A DNA stretch of 64,000 nucleotides from Cochleicola gelatinilyticus (GTDB lineage: Bacteria > Bacteroidota > Bacteroidia > Flavobacteriales > Flavobacteriaceae): assembly GCF_001637325.1 (NCBI RefSeq), contig NZ_LRXL01000045.1:310001-374000 (forward strand), in the 5' to 3' direction. Below the pieces are notes generated by a model. It saw only the letters and a list, made by a program, of their open reading frames with translations, was not told where the DNA came from and made no database searches. Numbering within the stretch: position 1 is the stretch's first letter; each line of letters opens with the position of its first letter. This document shows positions 16,551 to 26,000 of the stretch, piece after piece. The translations under genes were made by a program, and so were the position numbers.

Positions 16551-16769
16551 ATGTGTTCCTATTAATTTTGGCACTATAATAGTGAACATATACATAAGTA
16601 GTATGAAGCAAATTTAGTAAATATTTTCCTACAAAAAAATATTTTTTGCTTTTAATCGTAAAAAAAATACGTTTTATCGAATAACTGCTTCTGTTACAGG
16701 AATAAATAAATGTTGCTATTAAACTATTCTTTTTTTTTAGAGTCATACTTGAATTGATTAACTTCTAAT

Positions 16770-17318
16770 ATGGACGAAAAAGACTTACTAATTGCATTAC
16801 GTTCTGTAGATGAAAAAGAAGCTGCTTTTCGTTCTTTGGTTGCCTTATATAAAGAGAGATTATATTGGCACATACGAAAAATGGTGCTAGACCATGAAGA
16901 TGCCGACGATGTGTTACAAAATACTTTTATTAAAGTATTTCGAAATATTGATAATTTTAATGGAGATAGTAAATTGTATACATGGATGTATCGAATCGCT
17001 ACGAATGAAGCAATAACTTTTCTAAATAAAAAAGCGAAGCGTAACAACGTCACTATAGACACTTTAAAAGATCAGGCAATCGAAAATCTTAAGTCTGATG
17101 TGTATTTTGAAGGAAACGAAATCCAGCTTCGGCTTCAAAAAGCAATACATACACTTCCTCCTAAACAGCAGCAGATTTTTTCGATGAAATATTTCGAAGA
17201 TCATACCTACGAAGAACTTTCAGAATTGTTAGACACATCTGTAGGAGGTTTAAAGAGCAGTTATCACATCGCAGTAAAGAAAATTAAAGATTTTTTAAAA
17301 TCGAATGAAACCTTTTAA
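16770..17318 (+). CDS. RNA polymerase ECF sigma factor
   Basis: A 182-residue sigma-70 family protein of ECF type. Region 2 covers about residues 15-85 (FRSLVALYKERLYWHIRKMV, DADDVLQNTFIKVFRNIDNF, KLYTWMYRIATNEAI) and region 4 about 125-175 (IHTLPPKQQQIFSMKYFEDHTYEELSELLDTSVGGLKSSYHIAVKKI, a helix-turn-helix reading the -35 element). It is followed by a single-pass membrane protein and a small periplasmic protein, a layout that suggests anti-sigma control from the envelope. The promoter it reads cannot be defined from this window. Confidence 0.93.
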   Translation: MDEKDLLIALRSVDEKEAAFRSLVALYKERLYWHIRKMVLDHEDADDVLQNTFIKVFRNIDNFNGDSKLYTWMYRIATNEAITFLNKKAKRNNVTIDTLKDQAIENLKSDVYFEGNEIQLRLQKAIHTLPPKQQQIFSMKYFEDHTYEELSELLDTSVGGLKSSYHIAVKKIKDFLKSNETF

Positions 17319-17341
17319 ATAAATAATAGTCATAGTATTAA

Positions 17342-17842
17342 ATGAAAACACAAAAACATACACATGGGTTTAAAGTTCCCGAGGATTACTTCGGAAATTT
17401 CGAGACAGCTTTGTTTTCAAAATTAGAAGAAGATACGTTACCAAAATCTACAGGTTTTGAGGTTCCAGAAGGATACTTTAAAAATCTTGAAGCGAAGGTT
17501 TTAAAATCTGTATTAGATTCTGAAAACGAACCGAAAGTTATTTCACTATGGAACAAAACTACGCTAGGATATATTGCGGCAATCGCTGCTTGTGTTGTTT
17601 TTATCGTTAGCATTTTCATAAATACAAATAATACAAACCTTATCCAATTGCAGGATAGCGCAGTTTCGACCTATATTGAAGACGGTAATTTAGATTTTAG
17701 TACACTCGATGTGGTTGCATTATTAGATGATGTTGAAATCACTAACATTGAGTTACAAACAAGTTTATTTTCCGAAGAAAAAATAGAAGATTATTTATTG
17801 GAAGATATTGATGATACTGTTGATTTAATTGATTTTGAATGA
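17342..17842 (+). CDS. Putative membrane anti-sigma partner of the ECF sigma factor
   Basis: A 166-residue protein with one membrane helix (about residues 79-97, YIAAIAACVVFIVSIFI). The cytoplasmic N-terminus has two near-copies of a short motif, FKVPEDYFGNFETAL and FEVPEGYFKNLEAKV, and the outside part is acidic (SEEKIEDYLLEDIDDTVDLI). No classical zinc anti-sigma (HxxxCxxC) motif is present. Position between the sigma gene (23 bp gap) and a periplasmic sensor-like gene (4-bp ATGA overlap) suggests an anti-sigma factor or membrane linker; this is context only. Confidence 0.8.
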   Translation: MKTQKHTHGFKVPEDYFGNFETALFSKLEEDTLPKSTGFEVPEGYFKNLEAKVLKSVLDSENEPKVISLWNKTTLGYIAAIAACVVFIVSIFINTNNTNLIQLQDSAVSTYIEDGNLDFSTLDVVALLDDVEITNIELQTSLFSEEKIEDYLLEDIDDTVDLIDFE

Positions 17843-18273
17843 GACTAATATTTATAGCACTTTTTATAGTAAGCGGTTTGTATGCTCAAGATGAGAAATA
17901 CGACAAGATAAGAGCATTACGCACTGCGTATATTACGGAAGAACTTAGCTTATCCCCTATGGAAGCTGAAAAGTTTTGGCCAATTTATAACGAGTACGAT
18001 GATAAATTGTTAGCTATACGAAAAAACCGAAGAAACTCTATTCTTGAAACCATTCGTGATGGTGTAGATTCGATGACCAATGAAGAAGCGAATATGGTTC
18101 TTGATGAATCATTGGCAATTCAAATTGCAGAATTGGAATACAGAAAAGAACTCATTAAAAAACTTAAAAAGGTTTTAGATCCTCGGAAAATAGTTGCCCT
18201 TAGTCGTGCTGAAAATAATTTTAAAAGAAAATTACTTAAGCAATATAGAGGACAAAAAAGAAATAAAGATTAG
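17839..18273 (+). CDS. Periplasmic sensor-like protein of the ECF sigma operon (CpxP/Spy-like)
   Basis: A 144-residue protein with a Sec signal (MRLIFIALFIVSGLYAQ) and an all-helical, charged mature part. The motif LSLSPMEAEKFWPIYNEYDDK resembles the LTxxQ-type helical hairpin of CpxP/Spy/CnrX-like metal or misfolding sensors. Flavobacterial homologues, as I recall, are named 'sensor of ECF-type sigma factor'. Its start overlaps the preceding stop by 4 bp, so the two are translationally coupled. It ends the operon before the terminator at 18326-18355. Confidence 0.83.
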   Translation: MRLIFIALFIVSGLYAQDEKYDKIRALRTAYITEELSLSPMEAEKFWPIYNEYDDKLLAIRKNRRNSILETIRDGVDSMTNEEANMVLDESLAIQIAELEYRKELIKKLKKVLDPRKIVALSRAENNFKRKLLKQYRGQKRNKD

Positions 18274-18325
18274 TAATTGTTGATTTGTTTGGTGCCCGAA
18301 TCTTGATAACGTACGGGCGAAATTG

Positions 18326-18355
18326 AAAAAGGAGCTTCCAAAAGCTCCTTTTTCT
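18326..18355. terminator. Bidirectional terminator between convergent genes
   Basis: AAAAAGGAGCTT pairs with AAGCTCCTTTTT around a CCAA loop, flanked by A and T runs. It serves the sigma operon (+) and the YCF48-like gene (-). Confidence 0.92.
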
Positions 18356-19394
18356 ATTTTTTAAAGAGTAGTTTCGATATCTTATTCTGCCCGCTAGCAA
18401 AAGCAACTGAATCATTTACAAACTCAATGGCATAAAAACCTTCTTTTGAAAGTTCAAGCCAGCTATCTCCTTGATCATTGCTATACGATATTCCCGGAGA
18501 ACCAACAGCTACAATACCATACCCTTCAGATCCTGGTACGAATTTCACGGAAGATCGATACCCAGGCCCACTACCATTGCTTATTAAGTTCCATGTTTTA
18601 CCGCCATCGCGTGTAATTGCTTTATTCCCTTCATTTACATCTTTTTTGTCCCAATTCCCTCCAAAGATCACTCCTGTGTTTGCATCAAAAAAAGCAATAC
18701 TATAAATTCCAGTCATGGCTTCACCTTGAATTATTGGTGTGTTATAAACATCCCAAGTTGCCCCCTTATCTGAAGAATAAAAAACTCTAGCTCGTTTGCC
18801 TCCCGTAGCAATCCATGTATGATCCTTATAGATTGCAATATTTGAATTACTCGCAGCAAAGGCCGCTTCTGCGGGTACTACTGGAGGAAGCATGTCACAA
18901 GACAATTTTTTCCATGTCGCACCCCCATTACGAGTTATAAGTATCGAAAGACATTCATCTGTAGGATCGCCCATAGCAATTCCTTCATTATCATTCCAAA
19001 AATTAATGGCATCGTAAAATACCTTTTCTCCCGACTCTACATAAACCTCTTCGATGGTAGTAGCTTCTTTTCCATTAAAACCAATTTTATAAAGTACAGC
19101 GGGATTAGCTATACTTAATGCAAAAACAGCATCTTTGGTCATCGCTAAAGCACGAAAGTGTAATAGAGAATCTTCGTATTTAATTGTCGCAAGTTTAGGT
19201 GTCTCTCCATCTATTAAACCCACCTTACCATTATTCGCAGCGAACCAGACTCTTTGATCGTCTAATGGAGCTATCGCACGAATGCTCAAACTATCTATAA
19301 ATACAGGAGATATAGTTACTTCAGTGAATTCGACTGCACGCTTGGTACAAGAAGTAAATAATAATATTAAAGCTAGAAGGGAGAAGAATCGCAT
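18354..19394 (-). CDS. YCF48-like beta-propeller lipoprotein (BNR/Asp-box repeats)
   Basis: A 346-residue lipoprotein (MRFFSLLALILLFTSC, Cys 16). The mature part has repeated Asp-box-like turns: GGATWKKLSCD, KGATWDVYN, GGKTWNLISNG and QGDSWLELSKEG, spaced 50-90 residues apart, as in sialidase-like or YCF48-type propellers. Such proteins are often labelled 'oxidoreductase' in flavobacteria, but I see no redox motif. It is probably a binding or assembly protein in the periplasm or on the outer membrane. Convergent with the sigma operon, divergent from the rRNA methyltransferase gene. Confidence 0.85.
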   Translation of the reverse strand: MRFFSLLALILLFTSCTKRAVEFTEVTISPVFIDSLSIRAIAPLDDQRVWFAANNGKVGLIDGETPKLATIKYEDSLLHFRALAMTKDAVFALSIANPAVLYKIGFNGKEATTIEEVYVESGEKVFYDAINFWNDNEGIAMGDPTDECLSILITRNGGATWKKLSCDMLPPVVPAEAAFAASNSNIAIYKDHTWIATGGKRARVFYSSDKGATWDVYNTPIIQGEAMTGIYSIAFFDANTGVIFGGNWDKKDVNEGNKAITRDGGKTWNLISNGSGPGYRSSVKFVPGSEGYGIVAVGSPGISYSNDQGDSWLELSKEGFYAIEFVNDSVAFASGQNKISKLLFKK

Positions 19395-19440
19395 ATAAAA
19401 AATTTTGTCAAAAGTAACAAAATATACTTACGGGTTGTAA

Positions 19441-19448
19441 TACCTTTG
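19441..19448 (+). promoter_or_regulatory. -7 box upstream of the RsmB-like gene
   Basis: TACCTTTG matches TAnnTTTG, 77 bp upstream of the ATG at 19526; no clear -33 element. Confidence 0.45.
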
Positions 19449-19525
19449 CAACTTTCAAAAGAAGCATAATTAAGGAGTATAATTTTTATTCCGAAGAAAT
19501 CAAAAGCTTCTTAAAACTATGATAC

Positions 19526-20746
19526 ATGAGATTACACCGTAACTTGGTATTTGCCACCATCGATTCGCTACATTTAATTTTTAATGAAAATAAACAAGCG
19601 GACAAAGTGCTGCGCAATACCCTTAAAAGAGACAAACGTTGGGGTGCACGTGATCGCGGATTTATTGCTGAAACTACCTACGACATTGTACGTTGGAAAC
19701 GATTATATGCAGAAATTGCTGAAGTAAAAGAGCCTTTTTCTCGACCCAATTTGTTCCGTCTTTTTACCGTATGGGCGACTCTCAACGGGATAAAAATTCC
19801 AGATTGGCCTCAATTTGAAGACACGCCAACTCGAAGAATAAAAGGTAAATTCGATGAACTTTCTAAAATACGAAAGTATCGAGAATCATTGCCAGATTGG
19901 TTAGATGAATTGGGAGTTAAAGAACTTGGTAAAAAATGGGATGCCGAAATTGGTGCCCTTAATCAAGTCGCAGATGTCGTGTTGCGCGTAAATCCCCTAA
20001 AAACTAATGTTGTAGATCTTCAAGCGAACCTAAAAGAGCTTGAGATTGAGACCGAACAAATTAAAGGGTATCCGTACGCATTAAAACTTAAAGAACGTGC
20101 GAATGTATTTATCACCGAAGCTTTTAAAAATGGGTGGTTCGAAGTACAAGACGCTTCCTCACAAAAAGTAGCTGCCCTTCTCGATCCAAAACCAGGAATG
20201 CGTATCGTTGATGCATGCGCTGGTGCCGGAGGAAAAAGTCTTCACATCGCTTCTCTAATGGAAAATAAAGGACAAGTGATATCTATGGATATTTATGAAA
20301 ATAAACTTACCGAACTAAAAAGAAGAGCCCGGAGAAACGGAATTCACAATATCGAAACGCGTGTAATAGATTCTACAAAGGCAATAAAAAAATTACTCGG
20401 CAAAGCAGACAAGGTGTTAATCGATGCACCATGTTCTGGGTTGGGAGTTTTAAGAAGAAATCCAGACGCAAAATGGAAATTGCAACCTGAATTCTTAGAC
20501 ACGATTAAAGAAACACAGAAAGAAATTCTAGACAACTATTCTCGTATGGTAAAACCAGGCGGGCAATTAGTATATGCAACCTGTTCGATCTTACCTTCAG
20601 AAAACGAAAAACAGGTAAAAGCTTTTTTAGCACGTGAGGAAGGCAATAAATTTACACTTACAAAAGACCAAAAGATCTTACCAAGTAAGTCAGGTTTCGA
20701 TGGATTTTATATTGCACTACTTCAGAAAAAAGAAACAGAATCTTAA
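19526..20746 (+). CDS. RsmB/NOP-family RNA cytosine-C5 methyltransferase
   Basis: A 406-residue SAM-dependent enzyme. The N-terminal about 140 residues are a NusB-like helical domain (RLHRNLVFATIDSLHL, RDRGFIAETTYDIVRWKRLY). The catalytic domain has the SAM loop DACAGAGGKSLHIAS (about 229-243) and the two catalytic Cys of m5C enzymes, C303 in DAPCSGLGVLRRNPD and C353 in YATCSILPSENE. These act as nucleophile and release residues on C5 of cytosine. The target is probably 16S rRNA, as for RsmB, but tRNA cannot be excluded, so no gene symbol is given. Confidence 0.93.
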   Translation: MRLHRNLVFATIDSLHLIFNENKQADKVLRNTLKRDKRWGARDRGFIAETTYDIVRWKRLYAEIAEVKEPFSRPNLFRLFTVWATLNGIKIPDWPQFEDTPTRRIKGKFDELSKIRKYRESLPDWLDELGVKELGKKWDAEIGALNQVADVVLRVNPLKTNVVDLQANLKELEIETEQIKGYPYALKLKERANVFITEAFKNGWFEVQDASSQKVAALLDPKPGMRIVDACAGAGGKSLHIASLMENKGQVISMDIYENKLTELKRRARRNGIHNIETRVIDSTKAIKKLLGKADKVLIDAPCSGLGVLRRNPDAKWKLQPEFLDTIKETQKEILDNYSRMVKPGGQLVYATCSILPSENEKQVKAFLAREEGNKFTLTKDQKILPSKSGFDGFYIALLQKKETES

Positions 20747-20756
20747 TTTTTATGGC

Positions 20757-21803
20757 ATGAGAAAAATATTTTTCATTATAGCTTGTCTAAGCGTTCAATA
20801 TGGTTTTAGTCAGCAACCCTATTATAACGACGTCGACCTATCTCTTACAGGGCAAGACCTTTATAATGCGCTTCAAGTAAAGATAAATATTGCTAGTAAT
20901 ACATATACTTATGGAGATGTTCGCAATGACTTTAAAATCATGGACGAAAACCCAGATGATACGAATACCGTTTTGTTGATCTACGGATATAACGATTCTG
21001 ATGGAAGTTGCATTACAGACCGCAAAAGAGATAAAGACTTTTTTGGAGGAAATAGTTGCGATTTTAATCGAGAACATGTTTTTGCAAGATCTTTAGCGAA
21101 TCCAGGAATGGGAGATGCCGACAATAATGCTTCTGGAATTGTTGCAGATCCTCATAATTTACGTCCTAGCGATGTACAACAAAACGGAAACCGAGGTAAC
21201 AAGAAATTTGGTGATGGCTCTGGAAATGCTGGAAATGTTGGCAGCGGTAACTGGTATCCAGGCGACGAATGGAAAGGGGATGTAGCTAGAATGATGATGT
21301 ATATGTACACACGTTACGGAGATCGTTGTTTACCCTCTTTAGTAGGTGTTAGCGATACACAGGGAAATACCGAGATGCTTCAATTATTTTTACAATGGAA
21401 TGCAGATGATCCAGTAAGTGAATTAGAACAGCAACGAAATCCACATTTAGAAATGGTCTACGGAAACAGAAACCCTTTCATTGATAATCCCGTCTTAGCA
21501 ACAATAATTTGGGGAGGTCCTGAAGCAGAAGATCTTTGGGGACTTTTAAACACTTCGGAAAATGTAGTTTATAATGTTAGTTTATACCCTAATCCTGCTT
21601 CTGAAACTATCTATGTACAATCCACTACTTCATTCCAACCAGAATCTTATATAATTTATAGTTTACAGGGAAAGAAAATTGCAGAGAAAACCCTTAATAT
21701 CTCAGAAAAAAAGATAGATATATCAACATTTCAGAGTGGTGTATATCTTTTAGAATTATGTGGCCCCACGGGAAAGCAACTTAAAAAGATAATTATAGAA
21801 TAA
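20757..21803 (+). CDS. Secreted endonuclease I family protein with T9SS C-terminal domain
   Basis: About 348 residues from ATG 20757, where a Sec signal begins (MRKIFFIIACLSVQYGFSQ). The upstream in-frame ATG at 20634 lies inside the methyltransferase gene and would bury the signal. The nuclease domain has FNREHVFARSLA (His107 general base) and GIVADPHNLRP, as in EndoI/NucM DNases that cut DNA and RNA outside the cell. The last about 75 residues are a Por-type sorting domain (SLYPNPASETIYVQS...GVYLLEL...KKIIIE), so it is exported by type IX secretion, probably to scavenge nucleic acid. Confidence 0.92.
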   Translation: MRKIFFIIACLSVQYGFSQQPYYNDVDLSLTGQDLYNALQVKINIASNTYTYGDVRNDFKIMDENPDDTNTVLLIYGYNDSDGSCITDRKRDKDFFGGNSCDFNREHVFARSLANPGMGDADNNASGIVADPHNLRPSDVQQNGNRGNKKFGDGSGNAGNVGSGNWYPGDEWKGDVARMMMYMYTRYGDRCLPSLVGVSDTQGNTEMLQLFLQWNADDPVSELEQQRNPHLEMVYGNRNPFIDNPVLATIIWGGPEAEDLWGLLNTSENVVYNVSLYPNPASETIYVQSTTSFQPESYIIYSLQGKKIAEKTLNISEKKIDISTFQSGVYLLELCGPTGKQLKKIIIE

Positions 21804-21844
21804 TATAATTGCAACCTCATATTCATAATATTATAAAACCTTAA

Positions 21845-22897
21845 ATGTTTCCAATACGGTCCAAAAGATTAAATAAATTTCCTCCTTTTATTATATGTAT
21901 TTGGTTTTTTTTATTAATGTTCAATAATTATTCCTATGGACAAAATGAAATACGAGGAAAGGTTTTTAGTCTCCAGGATTCAATTCCTCTTTTTGGAGCG
22001 TCGGTCTATTTTGACGGTACTAATATTGGAGTTTCAACAGACGATGATGGGTCTTTTAAAATTCCGTTCACACAAAATAATTCTTCTTTAATTGTTAGTG
22101 CTATTGGCTACGAGTCTGTTGTAATAGATACCCAAAACGAAATTTCCGTGCGAACCATACATGTTCTTTACCTTCAAGAAAAGACAGAATCATTAGATGC
22201 GGTACATCTCGAAACAGATCCCTGGTCAAGAACTAAAAAACTTGGCATATTTAGACGTGAATTTATAGGTAAGAATAAAGCGTCACTAGCCTGTAAAATT
22301 ATAAATGAAGACGCTTTAAGATTAAGGTATATTCCTTCTTCAAAAGTACTTGTTGCTAATAGTACAGAACCTTTAATTATTAAAAACAAACATCTCGGGT
22401 ATAAAATTAATTATACATTAACCGATTTTGAAGTTAAATTTGAAAATAGTACAATGGGGCTAACACTCCCATATTACACCTATTATCAAGGATATAGTTA
22501 TTTTGAAGAACTTAGAAATAGAGTTTCTAAAAGAACTAAAAAGAATAGAGAAAATAGTTTTTTAGGCTCTACACTTCATTTTATGAGATCTCTTTACAAA
22601 AAAACGCTCGACGAAGATGGATATAAAGTTTTTTATGACAGTTTTCAGGTACCTACATACCGATATTTCAAAACTACCCATCAAGAATCCCTAATGGAAA
22701 TTGAAGTGCTTACCGATGAAATTGACATTCTCTATAACGACTTCGAACAATCTGGCCTTTTATTTGAAAAAAAATTTTACATCGACGCATATGGCAATCA
22801 CACCCCTGCAAATGCCTTAAACATAAGCGGTGAAATGTCGAAAAAAAGAATTTCAAACCTAATGCCAGTTAATTACAAAATTTACGAAAACGAATAA
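21845..22897 (+). CDS. Exported protein with carboxypeptidase-regulatory-like N-terminal domain
   Basis: A 350-residue protein with an N-terminal signal (hydrophobic residues about 14-31, ending NYSYGQ). Residues 33-120 form a CarboxypepD_reg-like beta-sandwich (IRGKVFSLQDSIPLFGASVY, GTNIGVSTDDDGSFKIPF, IVSAIGYESVVID), as at the start of TonB-dependent receptors but without a plug or barrel after it. The rest (about 120-350) is unrecognised and Tyr/Lys-rich. It is likely periplasmic or outer-membrane associated; no enzyme motif is seen. Confidence 0.82.
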   Translation: MFPIRSKRLNKFPPFIICIWFFLLMFNNYSYGQNEIRGKVFSLQDSIPLFGASVYFDGTNIGVSTDDDGSFKIPFTQNNSSLIVSAIGYESVVIDTQNEISVRTIHVLYLQEKTESLDAVHLETDPWSRTKKLGIFRREFIGKNKASLACKIINEDALRLRYIPSSKVLVANSTEPLIIKNKHLGYKINYTLTDFEVKFENSTMGLTLPYYTYYQGYSYFEELRNRVSKRTKKNRENSFLGSTLHFMRSLYKKTLDEDGYKVFYDSFQVPTYRYFKTTHQESLMEIEVLTDEIDILYNDFEQSGLLFEKKFYIDAYGNHTPANALNISGEMSKKRISNLMPVNYKIYENE

Positions 22898-22956
22898 TAC
22901 TTATTTCCTGTTAATAACAACTGTATTAGTCTTTTTGAAACGGCTATCTTTCACTT

Positions 22957-22984
22957 TTTGTATTTGAAAAATTCTGTATCTTTG
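22957..22984 (+). promoter_or_regulatory. Promoter of purL
   Basis: TTTG at 22957-22960, 16-nt spacer and TATCTTTG at 22977-22984, followed by CACC. The purL ATG is 54 bp downstream; the leader holds a small inverted repeat (GCTTG...CAAGC). Confidence 0.65.
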
Positions 22985-23038
22985 CACCTTTCCAAACCCG
23001 CTTGTTCATTGTTGGGCAAGCCTGCAAATTTGTAACGA

Positions 23039-26000
23039 ATGATTCACTTTTTTGGAGACGTAAAAAACACTGTTTTTGCTGTCCAAACTCTCGGAGAAAT
23101 CTCAACGAACGATATAAAAAAATTAGTGTGGTTGTTTGGCGACCAACCTAAAATAGATAAATCCGCCCTTGCGGATTTTTTTATAGGTCCTCGTGCCGCA
23201 ATGGTTACTCCTTGGAGTACCAATGCAGTAGAAATCACACAAAACATGGGAATCACCGGTATTATTCGTATCGAAGAGTTTAAAGCTGTATCCGAAGGTT
23301 TTTCAGACTTCGACCCCATGCTTTCTCAAAAATACAACGGTTTAGGTCAAGAAATATATACCATTGGTATTCAACCAGAAGGCATCCTTGAAATAGACGA
23401 TATTGCAGCATTCAATGCTCAAGAAGGGTTGGCATTAAATCCAGAAGAGATCGTTTATCTTGAAAATTTAGCGACAAAATTAGAGCGTAAATTAACCGAC
23501 AGTGAAGTCTTTGGTTTTAGTCAAGCAAACAGTGAACACTGCCGTCATAAAATATTTAATGGTACTTTCGAAATAGACGGAGAAGAAATGCCTTCGTCTC
23601 TTTTTAAATTAATTCGAAAAACTTCCGAAACTCATCCCAACGATATTGTCTCTGCCTATAAAGACAATGTCGCTTTTGTGAAAGGTCCCAAGGCGACACA
23701 ATTTGCTCCCAAAACACCCGACCAACCCGATTACTACGAAACTAAAGAATTTGATAGTGTCATTTCTATAAAAGCAGAAACTCATAATTTTCCCACAACG
23801 GTAGAGCCATTCAATGGTGCAGCTACTGGAAGTGGAGGTGAAATTCGTGATCGACTCGCTGGTGGAAAAGGCTCGTTACCCTTAGCGGGAACTGCCGTGT
23901 ACATGACCTCTTATTCTCGTTTAGAAGAAAACCGTCCATGGGAAAAAGCAATGGATGCTAGAGAGTGGTTATACCAAACACCTCTCGATATTTTAATTAA
24001 AGCAAGCAATGGAGCTTCCGACTTCGGAAACAAATTTGGGCAACCCTTAATCGCAGGGTCGGTACTTACCTTCGAGCATCAAGAAGACAATCGTAAATTA
24101 GGGTTCGACAAAGTAATTATGCTTGCCGGAGGAATTGGTTACGGTAAAGCAGATCAAGCCTTAAAAGACACTCCTGTAAAAGGGGATAAAATTGTTATTC
24201 TAGGAGGGGAAAACTACCGTATTGGAATGGGAGGTGCTGCCGTTTCTTCAGCAGATACTGGAGAATTCTCTAGCGGAATCGAATTAAATGCCATTCAGCG
24301 TAGTAACCCTGAAATGCAAAAAAGAGCGGCTAACGCCATACGAGGCATGGTGGAAAGCGATCACAACGAAATTGTTTCTATTCACGATCACGGTGCTGGA
24401 GGTCACTTAAATTGTTTAAGCGAATTAGTCGAAGATACAGGAGGAAATATCGATCTCGATAAATTACCTGTAGGAGATCCTACCCTTTCAGCAAAAGAAA
24501 TTATTGGTAACGAATCTCAAGAACGCATGGGACTCGTTATTGGCGAACAACATCTTGATAAACTAAAACGTATTGCAGACCGAGAACGTTCCCCCATGTA
24601 TGAAGTGGGTGAAGTTACGGGCGATTATAAATTTGTTTTTGAAAGCAAAACGACTGGTGCGAAACCTATGGATTTCGAATTGGCCGATATGTTTGGAAGT
24701 TCCCCAAAGACGGTACTAAAAGATCGTACCATTCAACGAAATTACAAATCCGCAGCCTATGAAGCAACAGCTATTTCCGAATACACAAAACAAGTCCTTC
24801 AATTAGAAGCTGTTGGTTGTAAAGATTGGTTGACCAATAAAGTAGACCGATGTGTCACCGGGCGTGTTGCAAAACAACAATGTGCCGGACCATTGCAATT
24901 GCCCCTAAACAACTGTGGCGTGATGGCATTAGATTACAACGGCATAAATGGCGTGGCAACTTCTATTGGCCACTCCCCTATTTCCGGGTTGATCGATCCC
25001 GTAGCAGGATCACGAAATTCGATTACCGAAGCACTTACCAATATAGTATGGGCACCTTTAGAAAACGGATTAAAAAGTATTTCCCTTTCAGCCAATTGGA
25101 TGTGGCCCTGCAATAACGAAGGGGAAGATGCTCGCTTATACAAAGCCGTTGAAGCGGTAAGTGAATTTGCTATCGATTTAGGCATTAATGTGCCAACTGG
25201 AAAAGATTCACTTTCGATGAAGCAGAAATATAAAAATGAAGAAGTAATCTCTCCCGGAACTGTGATTATTTCCGCTGCAGGACATTGTAAAGACATTAAA
25301 AAAGTAGTGGAGCCTGTGTTTCAAAAAAATGCAGGAGATGTGTACTATATCAATGTTTCACAAGATGCATTTAAATTAGGTGGATCTTCTCTTGGTCAAG
25401 TTTTAAATACCATTGGAAATGATGCTCCTACTGTAAAAAGTGCTGAATATGTTGCAACTGTTTTTAATACCTTACAAGCGTTAATTACACAAAATAAGAT
25501 TGCCGCTGGTCATGATATTGCTTCAGGAGGATTAATAACCACATTATTAGAAATGTGTTTTGCAGATACGCAATTAGGAGCACAATTAGATCTTTCAGAA
25601 TTGGGTGAAACTGACCTTGTAAAAATCCTATTTTCTGAAAATTGTGGTGTGGTAATTCAGGCTTCGGAAAATGCTTCCGTAGAAAAAATGCTTTCAGAAA
25701 AAAACATAGATTTTATACACCTTGGAACTGTTACTGAAAGTGAAACCTTACAACTGAAACATAATACCACAACAACCAACTTTTCAATCCCTGAAATGCG
25801 TGATGCTTGGTATAAAACTTCTTACTTACTCGATACTAATCAGAGTGGAGATCAAGCAACTTCTCGTTTTGAGAATTATAAAAAACAACCGCTTTCTTTT
25901 ACCTTTCCGAAGCAATTTACAGGTAAACTACCTACACCCGAAAGTTTCAAAGCACCGGGAGAACGAATTAAAGCAGCGGTACTTAGAGAAAAAGGAAGTA

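Larger units (their letters stand above)
16242..16769. other. 528-bp gene-free region rich in hairpins
   Basis: No believable coding frame. It contains four inverted repeats: 16258-16283, TTCGCTAC/GTAGCGAA around 16290-16316, AAAATACGT/ACGTATTTT around 16423-16451, and the terminator at 16515-16550. A small untranslated transcript ending at the last hairpin is possible but no matching promoter is clear. The last about 200 bp form the leader and upstream region of the sigma factor gene. Confidence 0.5.

Noticed and set aside
16374-16565. 63-residue plus-strand frame after the ABC exporter
   Set aside because: It runs through hairpins and a terminator and has no family resemblance.
20634-20756. 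N-terminally extended start of the secreted nuclease
   Set aside because: It overlaps the methyltransferase gene by 113 bp and would mask the signal peptide beginning at 20757.
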